Source: an uncultured cyanobacterium
Lineage (GTDB): Bacteria; Cyanobacteriota; Cyanobacteriia; PCC-6307; Cyanobiaceae
Length of the DNA stretch: 12,574 bases
Direction of reading: 5' to 3'
Assembly (NCBI GenBank): GCA_903934745.1
Contig: CAIZOZ010000265.1
Coordinates: 1 to 12,574 of the forward strand
The notes below the pieces were generated by a model. It saw only the letters and a list, made by a program, of their open reading frames with translations. It made no database searches and was not told the DNA's origin. This document shows positions 1 through 7,024 of the stretch, in pieces; within the stretch, counting starts at the first letter, position 1; each line of letters begins with the position of its first letter. Made by a program: the position numbers and the translations under genes.

Positions 1-578
1 AGGCTTTCGCAAAGCACCAAGACTCGCCCGGCGGGGCGCTGCCGCCGGGCCGCCAGCAGACGCCGCTCCAGATCGGCCGGATCGTTGTGGGCGAAGCGCT
101 GCAGGCGGGCACCACTGCAGCGCGCGCCGGCCAGCAAGGAGTGGTGGATGAGGCGATCGGCCAGCACCAGGCTGTGGCGATCGGCCAGGGCGCAGACGGC
201 GGCGAGGTTGGCCTGGAAGCCGCTGGGGAACAGCAAGACCCGCTCGCGTCCCAGCCAGGCGGCCAGTGCCGCCTCCAGCTGCAGATGCACCGGCCGGGTG
301 CCGCACACCAGTCGTGAAGCGCCGGCCCCCAGGCCACTGAGCGCCAGTTCAGCGGCAGCGGCGGCCAGCACCGAGGGGTGGCGGCTGAGGCCCAGGTAGT
401 CGTTACTGGCCAGATCCAGCAACGGGCCTGGGGCTGCCGCCATGCCAGTGGCCGACGAGGGCTGGAACTGGGCGCTGGCCGCGGGCTCCAGGCTGCGCAG
501 CAGGCGCAGGCGCGCGGCGGGCAAGGCCTCAAGCCCGTGGCCCAGCTGCTGGCGCCAAAGCGGCACAGCAGCTGCCAC
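1..578 (-). CDS. bioF: 8-amino-7-oxononanoate synthase (BioF), 5' part only, runs off left edge
   Basis: BioF is a PLP enzyme that condenses pimeloyl-ACP (or pimeloyl-CoA) with L-alanine in biotin synthesis, in the cytoplasm. The reverse-strand translation shows the family's N-terminal signatures in order: DLASNDYLGLSRHP, GAGASRLVCGTRPVHLQLE, LLFPSGFQAN, DRLIHHSLLAGA and LQRFAHND. The last readable residues are LVLCES. The PLP lysine and the whole C-terminal half lie outside the window. The start is uncertain. GTG at 578 or 566 gives an N-terminus of the usual length, about 55 residues before SNDYLG. The frame stays open up to 695, however, through a Gly-Ser/Gly-Thr stretch encoded by a 6-bp repeat, and no clear ribosome binding site precedes either GTG. 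The family call is firm; the start is not. Confidence 0.9.
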   Translation of the reverse strand, partial: MAAAVPLWRQQLGHGLEALPAARLRLLRSLEPAASAQFQPSSATGMAAAPGPLLDLASNDYLGLSRHPSVLAAAAAELALSGLGAGASRLVCGTRPVHLQLEAALAAWLGRERVLLFPSGFQANLAAVCALADRHSLVLADRLIHHSLLAGARCSGARLQRFAHNDPADLERRLLAARRQRPAGRVLVLCES

Positions 579-596
579 CGCGGGCAAAGCGCCGTC

Positions 597-626
597 GGTG
601 CCGGTGCCGGAGCCGGAGCCGGAGGG
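597..626. repeat. Imperfect hexamer repeat, GGTGCC x2 then GGAGCC x2 and GGAGGG
   Basis: Five consecutive six-base units are readable on the plus strand. Read in the bioF frame on the minus strand they encode alternating Gly-Ser and Gly-Thr. The repeat lies just upstream of the best bioF start candidates. It would be either leader DNA or a slippage-prone N-terminal extension. Confidence 0.6.
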
Positions 627-744
627 AAGGGAGGAGGGGCTCAGAGCGTCCTGAGGGCAGGAACGCGGGCAAGTCTGGGATGGCGTGGGGGCTGATCAAG
701 CGCGACGGCAAGACCGACGGCAAGGCCAACAGCGATCGGGAATG

Positions 745-776
745 AAGCCGTTAGGGGCCAGACCGGCCTGCGGCTT
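745..776. other. Stem-loop in the bioF/DUF2252 intergenic region
   Basis: AAGCCG (745-750) pairs with CGGCTT (771-776). Inside it, GGCC (756-759) pairs with GGCC (765-768) around a five-base loop, with small bulges between the two helices. No T-tract follows on either strand, so it does not look like an intrinsic terminator. It could be a leader structure or chance in GC-rich DNA. Confidence 0.3.
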
Positions 777-917
777 GCCAATGCCACCGATGATCTTGCC
801 TGTGGAACGCCATCAACTCACCCCCTTCCACGATGGCTGAACTCGTCGACGTTCTGACGAATCAAGCGATGCCGGCACACACCGCCATCCCTAGGGTCCA
901 TCAGGAGCAGAAGCTGA

Positions 918-2309
918 ATGAACGATCAACCACAGACCAGCCCCCGCGGCGCCTCCCAGGCCCAATTCCGGGCCAGGCCAGAACGGGTGGCAATCGGTAA
1001 AGCGCTGCGGCAGCAGATCCCCCGCGAAGATCACGCGCACTGGCAGCCGCGTGGCGATCGGCGGGATCCGATTGCCGTGCTGGAAGAGTCCAATCACGAT
1101 CGATTGCCGGAGTTGATCCCGATTCGTTACGGGCGCATGTTGCGCAGTCCGTTCACGTTTCTGCGCGGTTCAGCCGCCTTGATGGCTTATGACCTGGCGA
1201 CAACACCCAGCATCGGCGTCCAGGTGCAGGCCTGCGGCGACTGCCACCTTCTGAACTTCGGGCTGTTCGCCACCCCTGAGCGCAATCTGGTCTTTGATCT
1301 CAACGATTTCGATGAAACTCACCCAGCTCCCTGGGAGTGGGATCTCAAGCGTCTGGTCACCAGTGTGGTCGTCGCCGGTCGCGAGAATGATCTCGACGAC
1401 GCGGCGTCAGCGGCGGCCGTTCGCGATTGCGTGCGCTCCTATCGCCAGCATCTGCGCGAGTACTCGCACATGAGTCCGCTGGAAGTCTGGTATAGCCGCC
1501 TCGATATGGAAAGCATCATTGCCATGGCTCCCGATGCCAGGGCCAAGGAGCGCCGCGAGGCGTTGGCCCGAAAAGCCCGCGGGCGGATCATCGACAACCT
1601 GTTCCCCAGGATTATCACCAACGTCGGCGGCCGACCCCGCATTCTCGATCAACCACCAGTTCTTTACCATCCGGCAATCGAAGACTTCGAAGCCATCGTT
1701 CGCGAAGGGCTGGAAGACTACCGCCAGACGCTTTCCGATGAGCGCCGCGTTCTGTTTGATCGCTATCGCTTCGAAGATGCGGCCGTCAAGGTGGTCGGCA
1801 TCGGCAGTGTCGGCACCCGCTGTCTGATCGGATTGTTCTTCTCGGAGGACAACCATCCGCTGATCCTGCAGGTCAAGGAGGTGCGCCGTTCCGTGCTGGA
1901 GCCTTACACCGAGGCCAGTCACTATGACAATCAGGGCCAGCGGGTCGTCATGGGACAGCGGTTGACCCAGTCCTCCAGTGACATCTTTCTGGGCTGGGTG
2001 CGCGGGCGACGGGGCCGTGACTTCTATGTGCGCCAGTTGCGGGACATGAAGATGTCGTTCCCACTCGAACGGGTAGCCGCTGTTCAGCTCTCGCGCTACA
2101 GCGAATACTGCGGCTGGACCCTGGCCCGCGCCCATGCCAAATCCGGGGACGGCGCCAGGATCAGCGGCTATCTCGGCAAAGGTGACAAGTTCGATCGGGC
2201 CCTGGGCCAATTCGCCCTGGCCTATGCCGATCAGACCGTTCGCGATCACGCCGCCCTGGTGGACGCCGTCAACACGGGGCGCGTCGAGGCGCTGGTGGAA
2301 GAGGACTGA
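918..2309 (+). CDS. DUF2252 family protein (COG4320-like), function unknown
   Basis: This 463-residue protein is recognisable as DUF2252 from the blocks PIRYGRMLRSPFTFLRG (68-84), GDCHLLNFGLFATPERN (107-123) and VFDLNDFDET (125-134). The order GDxHxxN (G107, D108, H110, N113) followed by DxNDFD (D127-D132) resembles the catalytic loop and metal-binding Asp of aminoglycoside phosphotransferase-like kinases. A kinase-like fold is therefore plausible, but no substrate is known. The ATG at 918 has AGGAG at 903-907, ten bases upstream. There is no signal peptide and no obvious membrane segment, so it is probably cytoplasmic. It is divergent from bioF and about 115 bp upstream of the helicase, and may be an insertion between those two housekeeping genes. 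Family call confident; role unknown. Confidence 0.85.
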   Translation: MNDQPQTSPRGASQAQFRARPERVAIGKALRQQIPREDHAHWQPRGDRRDPIAVLEESNHDRLPELIPIRYGRMLRSPFTFLRGSAALMAYDLATTPSIGVQVQACGDCHLLNFGLFATPERNLVFDLNDFDETHPAPWEWDLKRLVTSVVVAGRENDLDDAASAAAVRDCVRSYRQHLREYSHMSPLEVWYSRLDMESIIAMAPDARAKERREALARKARGRIIDNLFPRIITNVGGRPRILDQPPVLYHPAIEDFEAIVREGLEDYRQTLSDERRVLFDRYRFEDAAVKVVGIGSVGTRCLIGLFFSEDNHPLILQVKEVRRSVLEPYTEASHYDNQGQRVVMGQRLTQSSSDIFLGWVRGRRGRDFYVRQLRDMKMSFPLERVAAVQLSRYSEYCGWTLARAHAKSGDGARISGYLGKGDKFDRALGQFALAYADQTVRDHAALVDAVNTGRVEALVEED

Positions 2310-2364
2310 AGTTCTTCGGCTCGCTCCGTTCTGGTGACAGGTTCCGTGCGGTCTGGCAGCCGGT

Positions 2365-2390
2365 GGCGAGGTCTTGCCGCCGTCCTCGCC
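2365..2390. other. Hairpin between the DUF2252 and helicase genes
   Basis: GGCGAGG (2365-2371) and CCTCGCC (2384-2390) form a perfect seven-base stem with a 12-base loop. It lies 55 bases after the DUF2252 stop. No U-tract follows, so it is at best a weak or factor-assisted terminator, or a leader structure for the helicase mRNA. Confidence 0.3.
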
Positions 2391-2424
2391 TCAGCGGGCA
2401 GCCCCCACCCCATAGGATCAGGCC

Positions 2425-5202
2425 ATGCCCGACCGCCCCGCCACCGGCTCCGTGCCGCCCCTGGGCGAGCTGTTCCCCTTCCCGCTCGATCGCTTCCAGC
2501 TGGAAGCGATCGATGCGCTCAGCCAGGGGCATTCGGTGGTGGTAAGTGCCCCCACCGGCTCGGGCAAAACTCTGGTGGGCGAGTACGCCATCCATCGGGC
2601 CCTGGCCCATGGCCAAAAAGTTTTCTACACCACGCCGCTCAAGGCGCTTTCGAACCAGAAGCTGCGTGATTTCCGCCACCAGTTCGGTCACCACAACGTC
2701 GGGCTACTCACCGGTGATCTGAGCCTTAACCGTGAGGCTCGGATCGTGGTGATGACCACCGAGATCTTCCGCAACATGCTTTACGCGGAGATCGACCGCG
2801 AAGGCGACGATCCCCTGGCTGATGTGGAGGCCGTGGTGCTCGACGAGTGCCACTACATGAACGATTCCCAACGCGGCACCGTCTGGGAGGAATCGATCAT
2901 CCACTGCCCGAGTCGGGTGCAGCTGGTGGCCCTCTCCGCCACCGTGGCCAATGCCGGCCAGCTCACCGACTGGATCGAGAAGGTGCATGGCCCCACCCGG
3001 CTGGTGCACAGCGATTTCCGTCCGGTGCCCCTGGCTTTCAGTTTCTGCAGCGCCAAGGGGCTCCATCCCCTGCTCAACGACGCAGGCACGGCGCTGCATG
3101 ACAATTGCAAAGTCTGGCGGCCTCCGAAAACCACCCGCCGCAAGGGCCCCAAAGAGGTGCGGCCGCCCCAGCCGGAGGCGCCACCCATCGGTTTCGTGGT
3201 GGCCCAGATGGCGGAGCGCCAGATGCTGCCGGCCATTTACTTCATCTTCAGCCGCCGCGGCTGCGACAAGTCGCTGCGCGATCTCAGCAAGGTGTGCCTG
3301 GTCACCTCTGAGGAGCAGGCCCGCATCCGCGCCCGCCTCGATGCCTATGTGGCGGCGGCCCCCGAGGCAGTGCGTGATGGCGGCCACGCCGATGCCCTGC
3401 TGCGCGGTATTGCCGCCCACCACGCCGGTGTGTTGCCGGCCTGGAAGGAATTGATTGAGGAGCTGTTCCAGCAGGGCTTGATCAAGGTGGTGTTCGCCAC
3501 CGAAACCCTGGCCGCCGGCATCAACATGCCCGCCCGCACCACGGTGATCTCGGCCCTCTCCAAGCGCACCGAGCGGGGCCACCGACCGCTGATGGGCAGC
3601 GAATTCCTGCAGATGGCAGGTCGGGCTGGCCGGCGGGGCCTGGATACCCAGGGCTATGTGGTGACGGTGCAGAGCCGGTTTGAAGGGGTGCGTGAGGCCG
3701 GAGCCCTGGCCACCAGTCCCGCCGATCCGCTGGTGAGCCAGTTCACCCCCAGCTACGGCATGGTGCTGAACCTGTTGCAGCGCTACGACCTGACCAAGGC
3801 GCGGGAGCTGGTGGATCGGAGCTTCGGCCGCTATCTCGCGAGCCTGGACCTGGCCGAGGACGAAGCCCGCATCGCCGAACTCACCGGCCAGCTGGAGCTG
3901 CTGGCCGCCGGCGATGCCGATGTGCCCTGGGACGACTTCGAGGACTACGAAAAGCAGCGCGGCCACTTGCTCGAAGAGCGCCGCCTGCTGCGGATTCTGC
4001 AGCAGCAGGCCGAGGAGACGTTGGCCCACGAACTCACCCTGGCGTTGCAGTTCGCCAGCGAAGGCACCCTGGTGAGCATCAAGGCGCCCCAGTTGAAAGG
4101 AAGGGTGACCCCGGCGGTGATCGTCGCCAAGCAGGCTGGCCCCGGCCAGTTTCCGCTGCTGCTCTGCCTCAGCGACGAAAACGTCTGGATCCTGCTGCCC
4201 TGTGCGGCGGTGGTGAGCTTGCATGCCGAACTCAGCTGCCTGCAGGTGGAGCAGCTCGATCCGCCCGACCTGCACCACCCCGGTGAACTCCGCCACGGCA
4301 ACAACATCAGCGCTGGTCTGGCCCTGGCGGTGGCCTCGATGGCCCGCCGCCACGACATGCACACCCCCCGCTACGACCTGGCCGGCGAGGTGCGGCACCA
4401 GGCCGAGTTGGTGCACCAGCTGGAAGAGGAGCTGGAGCTGCATCCGGCCCATCGCTTCGGCGATCGCAAGCAGCTCAAGAAGCATCGCCGCCGCATGGAA
4501 GAGCTGGAACTGGAGATCGACGAACGGCGGCGGATCTTGCATCACCGCGCCAATCGCCACTGGGACACCTTCTTGCACCTGATCGAGATCCTCGGCTTCT
4601 TCGGGGCCATGGACGGCGAGGACGGGCTGCAGCCCACCGAGGTGGGACGCACCGTCGCCTCCCTGCGCGGTGACAACGAGCTGTGGCTGGGCCTGGCCCT
4701 GATGAGCGGCCATCTCGATGGCCTCGATCCGGCCGAACTGGCGGCGGTGCTGGAGGCGATCTCCACCGAAGTGAATCGCCCCGATCTCTGGTGCGGCTGG
4801 CCACCGCCGCCGTTGGTGGAGGAGGCCCTGCACGATCTGCGCAGCCTGCGACGCGAGCTGCAACGCCAGCAGGAGCAGCGCTCCGTGGTGGTGCCGGTGT
4901 GGTGGGAGCCGGAACTCACCGGTCTGGTGCATGCCTGGGCCAAGGGAGCCAGCTGGAGTGACCTGATCGCCAACACCTCCCTCGACGAAGGGGACGTGGT
5001 GCGGATCCTGCGCCGCACCGTCGATCTGCTGGCCCAGGTGCCCTACGGCGAGGCGATCAGCGAGCAACTGCGCACCAACTCGCGCAAGGCCCTCAAGGCG
5101 ATCAATCGCTTTCCGGTCTGTGAGATCGAGGATCTGCTGGCGGGGGCGGCGGCGAACAATCCACCTCTGGATCCGGCCCTGGCCCGGCCACCGGCGGCCT
5201 GA
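2425..5202 (+). CDS. Ski2-like DExH-box RNA helicase with C-terminal DSHCT-type region
   Basis: A 925-residue ATP-dependent, probably RNA-directed helicase acting in the cytoplasm. Visible motifs are a Q-like FQLEAID (24-30), Walker A APTGSGKT (42-49), motif Ia TTPLKAL (69-75), DECH (140-143), SAT (171-173), ATETLAAGINMPART (358-372) and motif VI QMAGRAGRRG (396-405). The DECH box and the AGINMPART block place it with the Ski2/Mtr4 group rather than the DEAD proteins. The C-terminal 230 residues or so, around the RANRHWDTFLHLIEILGFF segment, fit the DSHCT domain that closes the ring in that group. The ATG at 2425 has AGGA at 2414-2417, seven bases upstream. Cyanobacterial members are conserved but their RNA targets are poorly known. 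The 3' end overlaps a small minus-strand gene by 101 bases. Confidence 0.95.
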   Translation: MPDRPATGSVPPLGELFPFPLDRFQLEAIDALSQGHSVVVSAPTGSGKTLVGEYAIHRALAHGQKVFYTTPLKALSNQKLRDFRHQFGHHNVGLLTGDLSLNREARIVVMTTEIFRNMLYAEIDREGDDPLADVEAVVLDECHYMNDSQRGTVWEESIIHCPSRVQLVALSATVANAGQLTDWIEKVHGPTRLVHSDFRPVPLAFSFCSAKGLHPLLNDAGTALHDNCKVWRPPKTTRRKGPKEVRPPQPEAPPIGFVVAQMAERQMLPAIYFIFSRRGCDKSLRDLSKVCLVTSEEQARIRARLDAYVAAAPEAVRDGGHADALLRGIAAHHAGVLPAWKELIEELFQQGLIKVVFATETLAAGINMPARTTVISALSKRTERGHRPLMGSEFLQMAGRAGRRGLDTQGYVVTVQSRFEGVREAGALATSPADPLVSQFTPSYGMVLNLLQRYDLTKARELVDRSFGRYLASLDLAEDEARIAELTGQLELLAAGDADVPWDDFEDYEKQRGHLLEERRLLRILQQQAEETLAHELTLALQFASEGTLVSIKAPQLKGRVTPAVIVAKQAGPGQFPLLLCLSDENVWILLPCAAVVSLHAELSCLQVEQLDPPDLHHPGELRHGNNISAGLALAVASMARRHDMHTPRYDLAGEVRHQAELVHQLEEELELHPAHRFGDRKQLKKHRRRMEELELEIDERRRILHHRANRHWDTFLHLIEILGFFGAMDGEDGLQPTEVGRTVASLRGDNELWLGLALMSGHLDGLDPAELAAVLEAISTEVNRPDLWCGWPPPPLVEEALHDLRSLRRELQRQQEQRSVVVPVWWEPELTGLVHAWAKGASWSDLIANTSLDEGDVVRILRRTVDLLAQVPYGEAISEQLRTNSRKALKAINRFPVCEIEDLLAGAAANNPPLDPALARPPAA
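4460..4467. repeat. HIP1 octamer GCGATCGC
   Basis: An exact copy of the highly iterated palindrome found across cyanobacterial genomes, lying inside the helicase gene. It supports cyanobacterial origin of this segment. Confidence 0.7.
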
Positions 5203-5281
5203 GCACCAGAGCGACGATCAGCAGCAGACCGCTGATGCTGAGCACCGCCTCGATGCTGTCGGCGTAGGGGGTCCAGGGCAT
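5102..5281 (-). CDS. Small single-pass membrane protein, 59 residues, unrecognised
   Basis: The reverse strand reads ATG at 5281 to TGA at 5102-5104. The product begins MPWTPYADSIEAVLSISG, continues LLLIVALVLR and ends in a Pro-rich, polar tail. Residues 12-27 form a clear hydrophobic helix followed by Arg, so a single-pass membrane protein with a short acidic/aromatic N-terminus and cytoplasmic tail is likely. AAGGA (complement of 5284-5288) sits two bases before the ATG, which is close but usable. The hydrophobic part lies mostly outside the helicase gene, while the low-complexity tail (about residues 27-59) is antisense to the helicase 3' end. That tail may be read-through from a shorter ancestral protein. 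I do not recognise a family. It is divergent from the methyltransferase-like gene. Confidence 0.55.
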   Translation of the reverse strand: MPWTPYADSIEAVLSISGLLLIVALVLRPPVAGPGPDPEVDCSPPPPPADPRSHRPESD

Positions 5282-5283
5282 GG

Positions 5284-5292
5284 TCCTTAGGA
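5284..5292. promoter_or_regulatory. Palindrome TCCTTAGGA giving a Shine-Dalgarno-like sequence on both strands
   Basis: The four-base arms TCCT and AGGA flank one central T. On the minus strand they provide AAGGA just before the small membrane protein's ATG at 5281. On the plus strand they provide AGGA ahead of the methyltransferase GTG at 5306 (13 bases away, rather long). With only 24 bp between the two genes, their promoters must lie within each other's coding sequence. Confidence 0.4.
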
Positions 5293-5305
5293 TCCCACCA
5301 TCTGG

Positions 5306-5890
5306 GTGGCGATGGCGATGGCGACGAAGCTAAATCTGGGTTGCGGACCGCGGCCGATCGCCGGTTACCTGAACATCGATTCGGTGGCGAGCTTCAAGCC
5401 CGATGTGGTCATGGATCTGGAGCGCACCCCCTGGGATCTGCCCACGGACAGCGCCGAGGAGGTGCTGCTCAACCATGTGCTCGAGCATCTCGGCGCCAGC
5501 ACCGACACCTTCCTGGCGGTGATGACCGAGCTCTACCGGGTTTGCGCCGACGGCGCCCGCCTCCGCATCAACGTGCCCCATCCCTTGCACGAGCACTTCC
5601 GCACCGATCCCAGCCACGTGCGCCGGGTCACGCCCCAGACGCTCGCGATGTTCTCGCGGGCCGAATGTGATCAGGCGGCGGCGGTGGCCTCACCGATGAC
5701 CCCCTGGGCCCACATCCTGAAGGTGGACTTCGAGCTGGCGGCGGTGCAGTACGTGGCCGATGCCCACACCCGCCAGTTACTGGAGGCTAAGGGACTGCTG
5801 TCACCGGAGGATCGGCTCGAAGATTTTGCCGAGATCTACAACAACCTGATCGAAGAAATCCGCATCGAGCTGCTGGTGCACAAGGTGTGA
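5306..5890 (+). CDS. SAM-dependent methyltransferase-like protein
   Basis: A 194-residue, probably cytoplasmic protein. KLNLGCGPRPIAGYLNID (8-25) is a clear class I methyltransferase motif I (GxG loop) with the following acidic residue. NHVLEHL (56-62) matches the methyltransferase type 11/COG4627-like motif, and the LRINVPHP segment (about 86-93) fits strand 5. The protein is short for the class, so it is a minimal Rossmann domain, and the substrate cannot be read from sequence. GTG 5306, ATG 5312 and ATG 5318 are all possible starts within a GCGATG triplet repeat. I use the longest, since AGGA at 5289-5292 is already far upstream. It is divergent from the small membrane protein. Sugar or lipid methylation is a guess only. 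Confidence 0.75.
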   Translation: MAMAMATKLNLGCGPRPIAGYLNIDSVASFKPDVVMDLERTPWDLPTDSAEEVLLNHVLEHLGASTDTFLAVMTELYRVCADGARLRINVPHPLHEHFRTDPSHVRRVTPQTLAMFSRAECDQAAAVASPMTPWAHILKVDFELAAVQYVADAHTRQLLEAKGLLSPEDRLEDFAEIYNNLIEEIRIELLVHKV

Positions 5891-6153
5891 GCCACCTGAT
5901 CGCCCGCCTGCAGATTCAACCGCCGTCGTTGTGACAAAAGTGGCACTCGAGATCGATAACAGCCTGCGGAAGCACTTGGGGATACGGGCAAACCACCACA
6001 TCAGGTTGGAGCGGCACCAGAACGGATACTGTTACCGAATGCGGACAGAGCCACGCTCAGAGTCCAAACCACGACGGAGGCTGTGGTCGACCAGAACCAG
6101 CTGCCTAGCGGCCGAGCCGAAGCCTTCGACGTCCTCACCCTTCTCGCCCAGCC
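5891..6153 (+). other. Intergenic leader upstream of the hydrolase-epimerase operon
   Basis: This stretch of 263 bases carries no convincing gene. A plus-strand frame from GTG 5931 exists but shows no protein-like pattern and overlaps the hydrolase start. The stretch presumably contains the promoter of the downstream operon. The only distinct signal is the palindrome at 6084-6093. Confidence 0.5.
6084..6093. promoter_or_regulatory. Perfect 10-bp palindrome TGGTCGACCA, candidate operator
   Basis: The palindrome lies 60 bases upstream of the first ATG of the accessory operon. An overlapping inverted repeat ACCAC (6068-6072)/GTGGT (6083-6087) adds to the symmetry. The position suits a repressor or activator site, but no regulator gene is in the window and a 10-bp palindrome can occur by chance. 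Confidence 0.25.
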
Positions 6154-7020
6154 ATGCCGCAAGACCTCCCCGCCGCAGCCTTCCGCCACACCAACACCGA
6201 GGTTGGCGGCCTGAACTTTCATGCCGTCGATGAAGGCGAAGGACCGGTGGTGCTGCTGCTCGCCGGCTGGCCCCAGACCTGGTATGCGTGGCGTCACGTG
6301 ATTCCGCAACTGCGGGAGCGAGCCCGGGTGATTGCGCTCGAAATTCGAGGCCAAGGGGAAACCAGCCTTGGCCTCGACGGCGACTTCAGCACGCCGGCCG
6401 TGGCCGCAGAAGTGAGCGCTTATCTCAAGGCACGCGACATCAATGAGGTGGTGTTGGTGGGCCACGACGTGGGTGCCTGGGTGGCCCATGCCTTCTCGAT
6501 CCTGCACGCCGACCAACTGCGCAGCACCCTGTTGCTGGATGCGGCCTTGATTGGTCTGGTGCCCCAGGAGGCCTACATGCCCCGGCCGGGATCGCGCACC
6601 TGGCAATTTCACTTCCACGCCATGGCAGACATTCCCGAAATGCTGACGACAGGTCGGGAAGAGGAGTATCTGGGCTGGTTTTTCCGTACCAAAGCTGCTG
6701 TAGCAGGTTCGATGACCCCGGCTGCCATCGAGATTTACACCAGCGCTTATCGCAAGCCTGGGGCAATGACAGCTGGCTTCAATTACTACCGGGCGGTCGA
6801 AATCAATCGCGCCTTTGCCGAAGCCCACCGCCAGCATCAGTTCGCCAAGCCGATGCACGTGTACGGCGGTGAGCACGCCACCGGCCTCAACTTTGTCAAT
6901 TCGCTCAAAGCCTGCGATCCGGCCGTGGAAGGTGGCGTGATTCCAGGCTGCGGCCACTACGTGCCGGAAGAAGCGCCCGAAGCGGTGGTCGAACTGATCA
7001 ACACGCTGCTCAGGGCCTAG
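6154..7020 (+). CDS. Alpha/beta hydrolase, epoxide hydrolase/haloalkane dehalogenase-like
   Basis: This 288-residue protein has the alpha/beta hydrolase layout of the Asp-nucleophile subgroup. The oxyanion block is LLAGWPQTWYAWRHV (35-49), next comes EIRGQGETS (63-71), and the nucleophile elbow is VGHDVGAW with D105. A cap segment GFNYYRA could supply the ring-opening tyrosines of epoxide hydrolases, and the catalytic His lies in GCGHYVPEEAPE (about H268). The Asp nucleophile argues against esterase or lipase. Two features are odd: the usual HGxP starts with Ala here (AGWP), and the loop YGGEHATG has no obvious acidic triad residue in the normal place. No Shine-Dalgarno precedes ATG 6154, and an in-frame stop lies a short way upstream. 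There is no signal peptide. It is the first gene of a five-gene run, four bases before the epimerase. Substrate unknown. Confidence 0.85.
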   Translation: MPQDLPAAAFRHTNTEVGGLNFHAVDEGEGPVVLLLAGWPQTWYAWRHVIPQLRERARVIALEIRGQGETSLGLDGDFSTPAVAAEVSAYLKARDINEVVLVGHDVGAWVAHAFSILHADQLRSTLLLDAALIGLVPQEAYMPRPGSRTWQFHFHAMADIPEMLTTGREEEYLGWFFRTKAAVAGSMTPAAIEIYTSAYRKPGAMTAGFNYYRAVEINRAFAEAHRQHQFAKPMHVYGGEHATGLNFVNSLKACDPAVEGGVIPGCGHYVPEEAPEAVVELINTLLRA

Positions 7021-7024
7021 CACC

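Larger units (their letters stand above)
579..917. other. Intergenic region between divergent bioF and the DUF2252 gene
   Basis: These 339 bases hold no convincing gene. They must carry the promoters of both divergent genes, but no strong -35/-10 pair is visible. The bioF frame is still open across 579-695, so bioF may start further upstream. The region also contains a hexamer repeat and a stem-loop, listed separately. A 32-codon frame beginning ATGAAGCCG at 742 exists but looks like chance. Confidence 0.6.

Noticed and set aside
742..840. A 32-codon frame ATGAAGCCG... upstream of DUF2252
   Set aside because: It is short, has only a GGGA directly before the ATG, and shows no hydrophobic or conserved pattern.
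1407..2249. A 280-codon minus-strand frame opposite the DUF2252 gene
   Set aside because: No recognisable motif or ribosome binding site, and the plus strand carries clear DUF2252 signatures. It is a codon-bias shadow.
2365..2390. An intrinsic terminator after DUF2252
   Set aside because: The seven-base stem is real but no U-tract follows and the loop is 12 bases, so it is listed only as a hairpin.
2704..5067. A 787-codon open frame on the minus strand opposite the helicase
   Set aside because: The translation is rich in His, Gln, Gly and Val repeats with no domain pattern, typical of an antisense frame in GC-rich coding DNA. The plus-strand helicase has all its motifs.
5928..5946. A CRP/NtcA-like half site TGTGAC in the operon leader
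   Set aside because: The matching second half (TCACA or GTAC-type symmetry) is absent, so it does not support a regulator site.
5931..6233. A 100-codon plus-strand frame starting GTG in the operon leader
   Set aside because: The second half is Arg/Ser/Pro-rich low complexity, it overlaps the hydrolase start out of frame, and there is no ribosome binding site.
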